From Bacteroidales bacterium (GTDB lineage Bacteria; Bacteroidota; Bacteroidia; Bacteroidales; UBA932), in NCBI GenBank assembly GCA_017437125.1, contig JAFSBV010000002.1:1-64000 (forward strand): a stretch of 64,000 nucleotides of DNA, read 5' to 3'. Below the pieces are notes generated by a model. The model saw only the letters and a program-made list of their open reading frames with translations, had not been told where the DNA came from and made no database searches. Position numbers and translations under genes: made by a program. Of the stretch, positions 44,751 to 55,411 are shown piece by piece. The stretch's first letter is position 1, and every line of letters starts with the position of its first letter.

Positions 44751-47531
44751 TTAGAATACTACAGAAAGGCCTAATGATACTGACTTCATGACAGGATAGC
44801 CTGTATTGAGGTTTTCAGCATCCATTGCAGGAATGTTGTCGAATGAAAGGAGATTCTGGCCCTGGACGAAAACCTTGGCATCAGAGATCTTCACCTTCTG
44901 AAGAAGAGATGCAGGAAGCTTGTAATAAACTTCGCAGTCACGCATCTTGAGCCATCTTACGTTGCGATACCAGAGAGTAGAGTTCTGTGCATTGTTGGCA
45001 ACGTTCGTTGTCGAAAGACGTGGATACAATGCATTGGCACCTGCTGTGTCGAAGCAATTGTCATAGTACTCCTGCGACATGTTCCTGTTGTCAGAGAGAG
45101 CACCCCAGACACCGTCAACATACTGGAGACTCTTGATCTGGTTGCCTGCACCCTGGAATACAGCATTGAATCCGAAACCCTTGTATTCAAGTCCGAGACT
45201 GAATGAGTAGTTGAGATTCGGGAATGCAGAACCGTATTCAAGAGCAACGTAGTCATTCTCGTTGATAACTCCGTCTTCGTTCACATCCTTATACTTGATG
45301 TCACCGACCTTCACCTGACCGAACTCCTGAAGAGGACTGTTGTCGATATCCTCCTGACTCTCGAAGAATCCGAGAGCTACAAGACCGCGGGCAGCATCTG
45401 CCGGAGTACCGATTACAGAAAGGTTAGGATAAGCAGGTGTCTCGATCCATTCAAGGATCTCGTTCTTTGCATATGTTACGAAACCTGTAGCGTTCAGGTT
45501 GAGACCGTTTGCAAATGTCTTTGCATAGCGGAGTCCCATTTCAGCACCGTAGCTTGCTACAACACCCTTGTCATCGTATGAAGACTGAATACCCACTACA
45601 GCCGAGTTCAATGAACCTGCGCTTACGAGGATATTGCGTCTCTGCTGATAGAATGCATCCACTACGAAATCGAGGCTGTTTGCAATCCTGATGTCAGTTC
45701 CGAGGTTTGCCTTATAAGCTGCCTCCTGTCTGAAATCAGTTGTAGGGAACTGTGTGAGGAATGCTCCCCAAGAGCTTGCGAAGTTCTGGCCATAGCAGAA
45801 TTCGCCGTGTGATCCGTTCCATACCTCAAGCCACAATCCGTTTGCAGGAACATAGTCAGTATGCTGAATACCTGCAGAAGCACGGAGCTTGCCGTAGAAT
45901 CCTGTTTCAGGATTGTTCGCATAGATCCATCCGAGAGCCAATGTAGGAGAGAACGCCCACTTTGCAGGATATGAACGGTTCGAACCGTTTGCCGCAAGCA
46001 CGAGGTCAGCCATGAACTTGTCAGCATGATCATAATGAGCTGCAAGGTTCCAGTTCTGGCGATACCATGTATTGCTCTGACCGTCACGAACCTCACTCTT
46101 CATATTATAATTAAGGTTAGCGGCGAGATTGTCACCGTTCCTGAACTGTGTTGCATATCTGAAGCCTGCGTTGAGAGTTCCTACACGCCACTGTGAATCT
46201 ACCCAGTGACTGAACACGAGCTTGTCCTCGACAGTACCCATGACAGCTTCCGCCATCTGGCCGTTTGCATCATAATAGTTCCATCCGTACTGATAGCCCT
46301 TTGTGCGGTTCTCGATAGTGTTGGAAGCATTGTCATATGATCCGCCTGCGTAGAACTTAAGTCCCTTTGCGATGAAATCAAGATCCTGCTCCAAAGTGAT
46401 GTCGGCCCATATCTGACGCTGGTGAGTCTTTGAGAAACCGGTTCCTGATGCCTTTGCAAGCAGGTTATAGTCTCCGTATGTCTGGCTTCCGCCCCATACA
46501 CCGCCCTGCGTCTTGATAGGGAATGCCAATGCAGGAACCTTGTAAAGATGCCACCATGCATCGTTTGAATTGATGTTAGGAACACCGTTTGTCTCCATGA
46601 AGATCGCAAGGATGTTGGTCTTCACTCTGGTTGTCTTGGTAACCTGGAAATCCACATTCGTACGGATATTAGCCTTAGAATACTTGAGCTGCGAGTTCCA
46701 GTCACCCTGGTCAGGATGAGCATAGAGTCCGCGTGCATCGGTATAATCAAGCTGAGAGTAGTACTGGACATTGTCTGTACCTCCGTACATAGAGACATAG
46801 GCATTTGTCTCGTTAGCTGTGTTCTTGAAGACCTCATCCTTCCAGTTCACGTTCGGATATACGAAAGGATCGCTTCCGTCAAGGAACTTCTGGAGTTCAG
46901 TCTCGCTGTACATAGGAGCATTGCCGTCGTTCACTCTCGCTGTATTGAGAGCATTGGCATAATCATATGCGCTTACCATAGGAGCGAAATTAGGATCGAA
47001 CTGGATCTTGCGTGAAGCACCGGCCTTGAAGTTGTAGCCGCTGCCTGAAGTTCCGCGCTTGGTCTTCACAAGAAGAGCACCGTTCACAGCCTCATGGCCA
47101 TAGAGAGCCACAGCTGCGGCATCCTTGAGAACTGTCACGCTCTCAACTTCTTCAACTGTAAGTCTGTCGATAGGACGTTCCACACCATCCACAAGGATAA
47201 GGATGTCACGTTCACCTGAAGTCTGGACTCCACGGATATTGAAGGAAGCACCTCTGCCCTCTTCACCCTTGAAGCCGGTATTCTGAACGGCTGTAAGACC
47301 GAGCAGCTTGCCATAAAGCGCATCAGAAAGGCTGATGGCGGAAGTTCTGGCGAGCTCCTCAGCGGTGATGGTATAAGTCGCCGCTGTAGTAAGGAATTCC
47401 GAGCTCTCTGTGCCATAGCCCAGGTCCACTGTCTGCGACTTCTTGTCGCCGAGTTCTATCTGGGCTTTAGCTGTCATAGGAGCCAAGCAGAATCCTAACA
47501 AGCTAAATATAAATATATTACGTAATTTCAT
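44751..47531 (-). CDS. SusC/RagA-family TonB-dependent transporter, pair 2, without N-terminal extension
   Basis: 926 residues. After the signal peptide (1-23, ending AKAQ) the chain goes almost directly into the plug (KKSQTVDLGYGTESSEFLTT, ISLSDALYGKLLGLTAVQ, DILILVDGVERPIDRLTVEE, GHEAVNGALLVKTKRG). The carboxypeptidase-regulatory-like domain that most SusC proteins, including the other one here, carry before the plug is absent. The barrel ends with SVSLGLSVVF. It forms a pair with the SusD downstream. The missing domain may alter docking or folding; the start codon is well supported by the signal peptide. Confidence 0.95.
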   Translation of the reverse strand: MKLRNIFIFSLLGFCLAPMTAKAQIELGDKKSQTVDLGYGTESSEFLTTAATYTITAEELARTSAISLSDALYGKLLGLTAVQNTGFKGEEGRGASFNIRGVQTSGERDILILVDGVERPIDRLTVEEVESVTVLKDAAAVALYGHEAVNGALLVKTKRGTSGSGYNFKAGASRKIQFDPNFAPMVSAYDYANALNTARVNDGNAPMYSETELQKFLDGSDPFVYPNVNWKDEVFKNTANETNAYVSMYGGTDNVQYYSQLDYTDARGLYAHPDQGDWNSQLKYSKANIRTNVDFQVTKTTRVKTNILAIFMETNGVPNINSNDAWWHLYKVPALAFPIKTQGGVWGGSQTYGDYNLLAKASGTGFSKTHQRQIWADITLEQDLDFIAKGLKFYAGGSYDNASNTIENRTKGYQYGWNYYDANGQMAEAVMGTVEDKLVFSHWVDSQWRVGTLNAGFRYATQFRNGDNLAANLNYNMKSEVRDGQSNTWYRQNWNLAAHYDHADKFMADLVLAANGSNRSYPAKWAFSPTLALGWIYANNPETGFYGKLRASAGIQHTDYVPANGLWLEVWNGSHGEFCYGQNFASSWGAFLTQFPTTDFRQEAAYKANLGTDIRIANSLDFVVDAFYQQRRNILVSAGSLNSAVVGIQSSYDDKGVVASYGAEMGLRYAKTFANGLNLNATGFVTYAKNEILEWIETPAYPNLSVIGTPADAARGLVALGFFESQEDIDNSPLQEFGQVKVGDIKYKDVNEDGVINENDYVALEYGSAFPNLNYSFSLGLEYKGFGFNAVFQGAGNQIKSLQYVDGVWGALSDNRNMSQEYYDNCFDTAGANALYPRLSTTNVANNAQNSTLWYRNVRWLKMRDCEVYYKLPASLLQKVKISDAKVFVQGQNLLSFDNIPAMDAENLNTGYPVMKSVSLGLSVVF

Positions 47532-47549
47532 AATAGTTATTTCTAATTG

Positions 47550-49586
47550 TTACCAACCAGGATTCTGTGTAAGTCCATAACCCTTCTGAATCTCGATACG
47601 TGAAACAGGGTCAAGATACCACTTGTTTGTCCAGTAGCCTTCATCCCACCAGCGACGTGCACCAACTGTGATGGCTGGCTTCTCATACTCGAACTTAGGC
47701 CAAGGAGTATTTGGATCCCAACGCTGGTCACCACCTGTCATACGGTTACCATTCTCATCGAGACGATATACTCTGATCTCGTGAAGAGTCTTGGTGAAGA
47801 GGTCCTGACGTTTGCGGCGTATCATGTCATAAACACGGTCACCGCACTCTGCTCCGATCTCACAGTTTCTTTCACGAAGAATCTCATTGATGAGGTTCTC
47901 CTTGTTGGTAGTAAGATTCAGTTCCGGATTCATCTGCTCGAGACGACCAAGACCTACGCGGCTACGTACCACATGGAGCTGATCAAGAGCACCCTGAAGG
48001 TTTCCGGTTTCAGCAAGAGCCTCTGCATAAATGAGATACATCTCGGCAAGACGTATATAAGATACGCCGATGAACTCGTCATCCATCTTTCCGCCTGAAT
48101 AGTCGAGGAGCCACTTGAACTTTCTGTAGTGTGTCGCTGCGTCTGCAGAGAGGTCACCGAAGTTACCTGCATCATTAGCCATTGCGCCATCTACCCATGT
48201 ATCGATATATTTGAAGCCATTGTAATCACCGACTACGCCTGATGGGAAATCCTTCCTTGGAACAGTGATAGTCTCATAAAGACGAGGGTCACGATCAGCG
48301 AAGATGTCGATTCCTTCAGGATTCTTTCCGGCACCATAGATATCTTCATATGGGAAGTTGGTACCGTCAGCCATACCGAAGCACTCCATAAGCTCGTTGG
48401 TAGGAACTGCTCCACCCTGACGGAGACAGTCGATGGCGAAGCCTCTCCAGCCCCAGCCCCAGCCGTTCTCAGTGATCTGTCCGTCAGAACCTGAACTTGA
48501 CATCCACTGTGTAGGATGTGCATCGAAGAGCTTCTCATGGTTGTTCGCATCATTGCGGTATCTGTAAGCTCTGCGGTAAGCCATACGGTAGCCACCCTCA
48601 TCCTGAGTAGCAGGCTGGATCAGCTGATAATAATTACCGTTAGCCGCATTGTCCTTGAAGAAATCTTCACAATACTGGAGACAGCGGTTCCAGAGTGTAG
48701 GATCCTTCTTTCCGAACCATACATGCTCGATATTTGTGAATTCAGTGACCTTGAGAGGAGAATAATCCATATAAGGCTCACTGCTGTTGAACAAAGGAGA
48801 AGCAGCAAACATCCATACCTTAGCGCGGAGAGCACGTGCAGATGCGCGTGTCAGACGACCTGACCACTGGCCCTGATCGGCATCAGGAAGATTCCAGATG
48901 AATCCTGGCTCCTCGATCGCGCATACGATAAGAGAGTCGATGAACTCGACTGTCTCCATTGCGGTAGCACGTCCGTCCTCGAAGTTCTCACCTACAGCGT
49001 AAGCCTTTCTTGCAAGGCAAAGACCTCCGAAGTTACGGAAAGCGTCGAAATAACGGCTTGCCATGATGGTATAAGCCTCACCACGGAGACGGCTCTTCTC
49101 ATCATCAGACATGTCAGGAACCCTGTCGATGTTCTCGATGATCTGCCAGCATTTACGTACTGTTTCATAGATGGATACGCGTCCGCCGGAATCAGAGTTG
49201 AGACCGCCGGTCTTGGTCGAATAAGAGAATTTACCCTGATAGTTACCGTTCTCGGTATCCTGGGCATCCTCGGTAAGCGCTCCCGGATAGTAGCTCTGGA
49301 TAGGGCCACCCCAGGTGCAGTAGCAGTGATAAGAGTCTGAAAGGGCGTCGATAGGCGCTCCGTTCATCATATTTCCGGAAGTATATGTGCAGTAGATCTG
49401 TCCGTATGCGCTCCAAAGGAAGTTACGTGTATATTCAGCACTCGAAAATACAGTATCTATATTGACATCCACTCCTGGAGCCTTCTCGAGAAAGGCATCT
49501 CCGACAGCGAGTTTCTCGACACATGAAGTGCTGAAGAATGCTGCACAAATACCCAGAACCAGTATATTATTCAATATCTTTTTCAT
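47550..49586 (-). CDS. SusD/RagB-family glycan-binding lipoprotein, pair 1
   Basis: 678 residues, long for SusD (about 500-600 usual). Lipobox STSC, Cys22. Family features: RLRGEAYTIMASRYFDAFRNF (about 165-185), RASARALRAKVWMFAASPLF, ISYIRLAEMYLIYAEALAET-like helix, NEILRERNCEIGAECGDRVY and the end YGLTQNPGW. It follows its SusC by 12 bp. Only distantly like the SusD of pair 2, so the two complexes probably take different oligosaccharides. Confidence 0.96.
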   Translation of the reverse strand: MKKILNNILVLGICAAFFSTSCVEKLAVGDAFLEKAPGVDVNIDTVFSSAEYTRNFLWSAYGQIYCTYTSGNMMNGAPIDALSDSYHCYCTWGGPIQSYYPGALTEDAQDTENGNYQGKFSYSTKTGGLNSDSGGRVSIYETVRKCWQIIENIDRVPDMSDDEKSRLRGEAYTIMASRYFDAFRNFGGLCLARKAYAVGENFEDGRATAMETVEFIDSLIVCAIEEPGFIWNLPDADQGQWSGRLTRASARALRAKVWMFAASPLFNSSEPYMDYSPLKVTEFTNIEHVWFGKKDPTLWNRCLQYCEDFFKDNAANGNYYQLIQPATQDEGGYRMAYRRAYRYRNDANNHEKLFDAHPTQWMSSSGSDGQITENGWGWGWRGFAIDCLRQGGAVPTNELMECFGMADGTNFPYEDIYGAGKNPEGIDIFADRDPRLYETITVPRKDFPSGVVGDYNGFKYIDTWVDGAMANDAGNFGDLSADAATHYRKFKWLLDYSGGKMDDEFIGVSYIRLAEMYLIYAEALAETGNLQGALDQLHVVRSRVGLGRLEQMNPELNLTTNKENLINEILRERNCEIGAECGDRVYDMIRRKRQDLFTKTLHEIRVYRLDENGNRMTGGDQRWDPNTPWPKFEYEKPAITVGARRWWDEGYWTNKWYLDPVSRIEIQKGYGLTQNPGW

Positions 49587-49598
49587 TTCGTATAGCGA

Positions 49599-52500
49599 TT
49601 AGAAGTTAAACTGTGCTCCGATGTTGAAGAGACGTGTCATCGGATAGCGCACACCATAGTCAAGTCCTGAACCTGGAGCTTCAGGGTCATTACCCTTGAA
49701 GTCCGCGAAAGTGAGAAGGTTGTTTCCGGAAGCATATACCCTTATATAATTAAAGAATGCATCCTTCTTCTTAGGAGTGATTGTATAACCAAGCTCGACA
49801 TTCTTGAGACGTACATACTTCGAATTGATCACCCAAGCCTGTGAATCACGGTTGTTGTGAACTCGGTTGGTGAATGAAATACGAGGCAGGATTGCATCCG
49901 GATTGTCCTCTGTCCATGAGTTGTCCGCAACCCACTGAGTGAGTGCTGAAGTGTTGGTAGAACCGAACTGGTCACGGAAATATCCGTTCAGCTGACGGCT
50001 TACATGGTCAGCACCGATCCAAAGCATTGTAAAGTCGAGACCCTTCCACTGGAAATTGAAGTTCACAGAATATGTGATCTCAGGGTTGTCAGTATAACCG
50101 AGAGGCTTCTGGTCGTTCTGGTCAACGATGCCGTCACCGTTCAGGTCAACATATACAGCATCACCATACTTGAGCTCGATGTTCTGGTTCGGCATCTCTG
50201 TGCCGTAAACCTCTTTATATCGCTCCTCTGTACCTGGCTGGTAGAACTCAAAGAGATCGTATCCGAAACGCTGTCCTACAGGAAGTCCTGTACGGCTCAG
50301 ATATTCATACATAGGCGGTACCTCGAGCATCTCGATGACCTTGTTTCTTGCAAATGCGAAGTTTGGTGAAATCGAATAACGGAAATCTCCGAACTTCTGC
50401 TCCCAGTTCAATGTGACCTCGACACCATGATTCTTCACGCGGCCCTCGTTCACATAGCTTGAAGGAAGAGAAGTCACTGCTGACAGAGTCGAAGCATTTG
50501 ACACGAGGATGTCCTTACGGTCCTCCCAGAAGACGTCAACATAAGCATGGAGCTTGTCCTGGAAGAATCCTGCATCCACACCGAGGTTGATCTTGGTAGC
50601 TGTTTCCCATGTAACGTTAGGGTTACCTGCCGTAAGCTCCTTGACAGCCTGAAGCCAGTTTCCGTTTGTACCGAAGTTGGTACCACGGTCCTGAGGGTTC
50701 ACTGTCATCGAACCTGTATAGAACTGCCATGCACCAGGGAGATAGAGGAAACGTGCGCCGTTAGTGCTGTCGTTACCTACGAGACCGTAAGATGCACGGA
50801 ACTTCAGGTAGCTTACAGTATTCTTTATTGGCTCCCACCACTTCTCCTGAGAAGGGATCCAACCCAATGATACTGAAGGGAAGAGACCGTAGCGGTGACC
50901 AGGAGCGAAGTTCTCTGAACCGTTGTAACCGATATTGAGGTCGAGGAGATACTTGGTGTCATAGTCATATGTCACACGGCCTACGAGACCGACATATCCC
51001 TTTGGAATAGACTGATAAAGGCTGTTGTCAGAGTCCCATGGATAGTAAGTCTTGCTCTGATTGTAGAGGAGGAGACCGCCAACATTGTGCTTGCCGAATC
51101 TGCGGGCATAGTTGAGACTTGCCTCGGCATACCAGTTACGGTTACCCCATTTTGCCTCGCTGTAAGGAATAGGCCATGTAACGTTTTCCTTACGGAGAAC
51201 TTCCTTTCCGCCTACAAGAGTAGCGACATATGTCACACCTGTACCATAACCGTTCTGACGGTTCTTGCGGGCTGTATATTCAGAGTTGTATGAACCTTTT
51301 ACCTTGAAATCGAGACCCTTTGTCAGGAAGCTGAGATCCAGCTTGTACTGAAGGTCGAAGTTGAGGACGTTTGTGCTCTCGTCAACATAACCGAGGTTAT
51401 AATAATTCGAGAGTGCCGAACGGTCGAATGGTCCTACGATGTTAGGGTCTGAAACTATATGACGTCCGTCTTCATCGATACCTGCTCCTGCATAAGGTGT
51501 AGCACCCTGGAGATAACGGAAGAGGAAGCCCTCTCCGCCACCCATTGTGGTACGGCCCTGCATACGTCCACCGAGAGTGATGGAAAGCTGGCTGTATTTC
51601 GAAACGTCGATATCGAGGTTAGCACGATAGTTAAGACGCTGATAATCAAATGTCTCGTTCTTATTGTTCGAGAAAGTCTTGAAGAGAGAGTTCTGGTTGA
51701 GGATACCGGCTGAAACGAAGTAGCGCACCTTCTCGGTACCGCCTGATACGTTCACGTTTGCCTGCTCCTGCCAGGCAGCGTCCTTCATTATATAATCGAT
51801 CCAGTCCATGCTTGGGAAGGTCTGAGGCATGTCTCCTGTACGGAAATGCTCCATGACCTCCTGGCTGAAACGGATACCGTGATCAGCATATGGAGTGTAA
51901 TCGGCAATGTTTACGGAACCTGGCCACTGGCTCATTGGAAGAGCATCGGTAATGGCTGTATAGTTCCACATCTGGCCATACTGGTATGAATCTGTGAAAT
52001 CGATGAACTTCGCGATGGTCTGCATTGCCGCGCTTGCAGATGCGGTTACCGATGCCTTACCTACCTCACCACGCTTTGTGGTAACGAGGATTACACCATT
52101 GGCACCACGCACACCGAATACGGCTGTTGCAGATGCGTCCTTGAGGACTGAGATACTTTCGATTTCGTTAGGGTCGAGCTGTGAGAACGGACGCTCCACA
52201 CCGTCAACCAACACGAGTGGCTCGGCACTGTTGAGGGATCCGACACCACGGATTCTGATGACCGGTTCATCGGCACCAGGCATACCGGAAGGCTGGACTG
52301 CAGAAACGCCAGGGAGGTTACCCTGAAGTGCATTCGCAACGTTTGCCACCGGCGATTTCATAAGTGTCTCACCACCTACGGCAGTGACAGCACCTGTAAT
52401 GGTCACCTTGTTCTGCTGACCATAAGCGATCACAACAGACTCGTCGATCAGTCTTGAGTCAGGCACCATGGTCACGTCAAGACGCTGGCCGGTAACCTGT

Positions 52501-52760
52501 ATCTGCTGTGTTACATAACCTACGCAAGAAAACTCGAGCGTAGCACCCTCGGGAACAGACAGAACATAGTTTCCGTCCAGGTCAGTGACTGTACCCTGTG
52601 TGGTTCCTTGTATTAACACACCGGCACCGATCAAGCCTTCCCCAAGTTCATCCAGAACCCTACCTTGCACGCGCAGGTTCTGAGCGAAAGAGTGTCCGGA
52701 CGGCAGGAGCAGAAGCGCCATGAGTCCGAACAGATGAATTAGCATTTTCCTTTTCATCAT
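49599..52760 (-). CDS. SusC/RagA-family TonB-dependent transporter, pair 1
   Basis: 1053 residues. Signal peptide 1-27 (GHSFAQ), carboxypeptidase-regulatory-like domain about 28-115 (LRVQGRVLDELGEGLIGAGV ... FSCVGYVTQQIQVTG), plug with VTAVGGETLMKSPVANVANA, VLVDGVERPFSQLDPNEIES and ISVLKDASATAVFGVRGANG, then a 22-strand-type barrel ending GAQFNF. It imports oligosaccharides with the SusD behind it. Transcribed after the GH5-CE7 gene with a 123-bp gap in which no promoter was recognised. Confidence 0.96.
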   Translation of the reverse strand: MMKRKMLIHLFGLMALLLLPSGHSFAQNLRVQGRVLDELGEGLIGAGVLIQGTTQGTVTDLDGNYVLSVPEGATLEFSCVGYVTQQIQVTGQRLDVTMVPDSRLIDESVVIAYGQQNKVTITGAVTAVGGETLMKSPVANVANALQGNLPGVSAVQPSGMPGADEPVIRIRGVGSLNSAEPLVLVDGVERPFSQLDPNEIESISVLKDASATAVFGVRGANGVILVTTKRGEVGKASVTASASAAMQTIAKFIDFTDSYQYGQMWNYTAITDALPMSQWPGSVNIADYTPYADHGIRFSQEVMEHFRTGDMPQTFPSMDWIDYIMKDAAWQEQANVNVSGGTEKVRYFVSAGILNQNSLFKTFSNNKNETFDYQRLNYRANLDIDVSKYSQLSITLGGRMQGRTTMGGGEGFLFRYLQGATPYAGAGIDEDGRHIVSDPNIVGPFDRSALSNYYNLGYVDESTNVLNFDLQYKLDLSFLTKGLDFKVKGSYNSEYTARKNRQNGYGTGVTYVATLVGGKEVLRKENVTWPIPYSEAKWGNRNWYAEASLNYARRFGKHNVGGLLLYNQSKTYYPWDSDNSLYQSIPKGYVGLVGRVTYDYDTKYLLDLNIGYNGSENFAPGHRYGLFPSVSLGWIPSQEKWWEPIKNTVSYLKFRASYGLVGNDSTNGARFLYLPGAWQFYTGSMTVNPQDRGTNFGTNGNWLQAVKELTAGNPNVTWETATKINLGVDAGFFQDKLHAYVDVFWEDRKDILVSNASTLSAVTSLPSSYVNEGRVKNHGVEVTLNWEQKFGDFRYSISPNFAFARNKVIEMLEVPPMYEYLSRTGLPVGQRFGYDLFEFYQPGTEERYKEVYGTEMPNQNIELKYGDAVYVDLNGDGIVDQNDQKPLGYTDNPEITYSVNFNFQWKGLDFTMLWIGADHVSRQLNGYFRDQFGSTNTSALTQWVADNSWTEDNPDAILPRISFTNRVHNNRDSQAWVINSKYVRLKNVELGYTITPKKKDAFFNYIRVYASGNNLLTFADFKGNDPEAPGSGLDYGVRYPMTRLFNIGAQFNF

Positions 52761-52883
52761 GATTAGGGTTAATTCAATTGTTATTAGTTAATTAGTGATT
52801 GTTTCAATTTTAATTGAAGTTTGTCCGGGAAAATACGGATTCTTAAGGCGGGGACTTTTTCATAGCATTCAAATTCAGGTTGT

Positions 52884-55382
52884 TTATAAATATGGTTCGA
52901 AGAATTTCTTCTTAACTTCACGCCATTCCGGAACCATCCACATGGCATGATCGCAATGAGGATAGCATATCCAGTGCTTTTCCGACTTCACATGGTTGAA
53001 TGATGCGAAGTTCGTATGAGGAGGGCACACAGGATCCTGAAGGCCGACAGACATATATACCGGGCACTCGATCCTGTCAGTGAAGTTCTTCACATCGAAA
53101 TAGCTGAGGGTCCTGTAAAGATCCTCGTCGCTGATTCCAAGTTCCTTCTGCTTCTCGAGAATCTCGTTGCCAGGCCATGATGCTACCTTGAAATAGTCAG
53201 GATAATCGCCAAGGAAAGGCACTGCAGGAGCAATTGCCTTGATCCTGTGGTCGAGAGATGCACTGATGAAAGAGAATGCTCCTCCCTGGCTTTCGCCTTC
53301 CGCAACAAGGCGGTCCTGATCAACCTTTTCGCGTGAGCATACGAAATCGACAGCTCTAACGACATCTGCGAATGCGCCTCTGTAATAATATGTTTCCTTG
53401 CTTTCAAGACCTTCTGCAACCCACTTCACGTGCTCTCCTTCAGGAGCATTCAGAGCCTGGCCGCGAACGCAAAGAGTGAACTCGATCAGGTCAGGATTAC
53501 CTGATGGATCCTGATAGTACAGATCGGAATTGTAACCCATATAATAGATCTTTGTAGCATACTTTCCAGGCTTTACAGGCTCGACATACACGCCGCTGAT
53601 ATTCTCGCCTCCGAATGACTTCATATCGACACGGTAAGCACGGCGGACATCATTAGAATGCTCCTTGAGAAGGGTGAGCTTGTATTCAGGCTTCACAGCA
53701 GCAAGCTCTGCGAGAGTCTGCTCCCAGAAAGCGTCGAAATCAGGCTGCTTGTCCTGAGGAGATGCTATAAGCTCGGGATTGATTCCTATGTTGGAACGGG
53801 TAAGTTCTCTCTTTTCTCCGTTCTCGTTCATGCTAACCACTGCATGATAGAATCCCGGAGCGAGATCAAGCTCGAATCCAAGCTCTGCAGCCCCGTCCTT
53901 GATTGTCACCTTCTTTGTGAAAGTTCCGACAGGCTCGCCGGCATCTGTGCTCAATGCAAGTTCTACATCGACGGTCTGATCCTCATGGGCCTTCATGCCC
54001 ACTTCCAGAACGTGCGGACCATCTCCTTCAAAGATGCCGCTATTATTATCTACTACTAACCAGGCTTTCGGTTTCAGGGCATTTTCAATGGCCTGAGAAG
54101 CCTCCTTGATGATTGCGACCGTCGATGCGTCACATGCATATACCGAATTGAGTCCCTGCTGCTCCTGCGCAGGATCTCCACAATAATCGTCACCAGGCTG
54201 CCAGTACAGATTGGTCTCCGACTGACCTGCAAGTCCTCCCCAGCCCCAGAAATTGAGACCTGCGAAAAGACCGCCTTCCTCTGCAGATTCCACTATACGT
54301 CCGAAAACATGTCTGTAGTACTTGTCACGCGAGGTGGTAGGAGTACCCTGGGCGAACTGGAAGCCGTCACGTGGGAAACCGAACTCCTCAAGCACTACAG
54401 GCTTGCCGTACTTTTCTGCAATCACGAGATGCTCGTCAATGTATTCGTCCGTATTGGCAATGGCTATAGGGAGTCTGGTGTCAAGAGTGTTCTCGCGCAC
54501 CCAGCTCCAGTTGTACGGCCATATGTGGATATTCAAGTAATCGATGTCCGGGCAGGAATGGATCTTCTCGAAGAGCTCAAGGTCACCCTCGCAGCCCCAT
54601 TTTCCCTCGCTTCCGGACGAAACCATGTGGTTAGGGTCGATGGACTTTATGAGCGACGCCGTAGTCCACATAAAATCAACGAATGCTGCCTGGCCTGTAG
54701 AATCGTTCCTGAAGCAACGAGGCTCGTTTCCGATCTGCCATGAGAAGATTGCAGGATCATCCTTGTAAGGCTTTCCGGTCACTGTGTTCGTACGGCTTAC
54801 GACATGTCTCACATGGTCATAGAACATTTCCTTTGCCTTTTCATTGGTCACGAACTGAGCGACATAATTGCAATATGCGGTGTAACCCACCTCTGCAGGG
54901 ATAAGGGCCTTGCCTGCACCGGCCCACTCGAGATACATTCCGTATCCGCCTGACCACTCCCATGAATTGTTGATGTAAAGAACCGCCTTCATGTTTCTTT
55001 CAGCCATTTCGGCAAGGAGATAATCGAGACCATGGAAGATGGTATCGTTATACACTCCTGGTTCTTTCTGAAGAGTCGGGCTGACGCGGGTAGGGATTCC
55101 GTCAGGGCCGTCACCACCTACAAGCACACGCAGATTGGTCATTCCCAATGCCTTGAGAGTGTCGAGTTCCGCTTCAAGACGTGCACGGTCACCGCCCACT
55201 CCCTCGCTTCCGAGGATGGCACCATACCAGAAATTTGTTCCGACAAAGTGTGAAGGATAGCCTTCACAAACGAATTTTCCGTCTTCCACCTTCACGAAAG
55301 ACGGTTTTTGAGCCTGACAAGAGCACAGCAGAACAGCTGCGGCAAGTGTCAGGATCGAGAGGATCCGAGTTATTTTCATCAA
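52884..55382 (-). CDS. bifunctional GH5 (subfamily 7-like) beta-mannanase / CE7-like acetyl esterase, lipoprotein
   Basis: 832 residues in two catalytic halves. Lipobox LCSC, Cys22. Residues about 28-440 are a GH5_7-type barrel: SHFVGTNFWYGAILGSEG, acid/base Glu220 in WQIGNEPRCF, nucleophile Glu333 in VLEEFGFPRDG. A beta linker (about 440-530) follows. Residues about 540-832 are an acetyl-xylan-esterase (AXE1/CE7) alpha/beta hydrolase: Ser698 in AEGESQGGAFS, Asp783 in SVGLQDPVCPP, His812 in YPHCDHAMW. All catalytic residues of both halves are present. Such a protein would deacetylate and cut acetylated mannan at the cell surface in one place. First enzyme gene after the AraC regulator, with its own promoter. 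Confidence 0.9.
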   Translation of the reverse strand: MMKITRILSILTLAAAVLLCSCQAQKPSFVKVEDGKFVCEGYPSHFVGTNFWYGAILGSEGVGGDRARLEAELDTLKALGMTNLRVLVGGDGPDGIPTRVSPTLQKEPGVYNDTIFHGLDYLLAEMAERNMKAVLYINNSWEWSGGYGMYLEWAGAGKALIPAEVGYTAYCNYVAQFVTNEKAKEMFYDHVRHVVSRTNTVTGKPYKDDPAIFSWQIGNEPRCFRNDSTGQAAFVDFMWTTASLIKSIDPNHMVSSGSEGKWGCEGDLELFEKIHSCPDIDYLNIHIWPYNWSWVRENTLDTRLPIAIANTDEYIDEHLVIAEKYGKPVVLEEFGFPRDGFQFAQGTPTTSRDKYYRHVFGRIVESAEEGGLFAGLNFWGWGGLAGQSETNLYWQPGDDYCGDPAQEQQGLNSVYACDASTVAIIKEASQAIENALKPKAWLVVDNNSGIFEGDGPHVLEVGMKAHEDQTVDVELALSTDAGEPVGTFTKKVTIKDGAAELGFELDLAPGFYHAVVSMNENGEKRELTRSNIGINPELIASPQDKQPDFDAFWEQTLAELAAVKPEYKLTLLKEHSNDVRRAYRVDMKSFGGENISGVYVEPVKPGKYATKIYYMGYNSDLYYQDPSGNPDLIEFTLCVRGQALNAPEGEHVKWVAEGLESKETYYYRGAFADVVRAVDFVCSREKVDQDRLVAEGESQGGAFSFISASLDHRIKAIAPAVPFLGDYPDYFKVASWPGNEILEKQKELGISDEDLYRTLSYFDVKNFTDRIECPVYMSVGLQDPVCPPHTNFASFNHVKSEKHWICYPHCDHAMWMVPEWREVKKKFFEPYL

Positions 55383-55411
55383 TTATAGCGCTATTAATTA
55401 TTATGATAACG

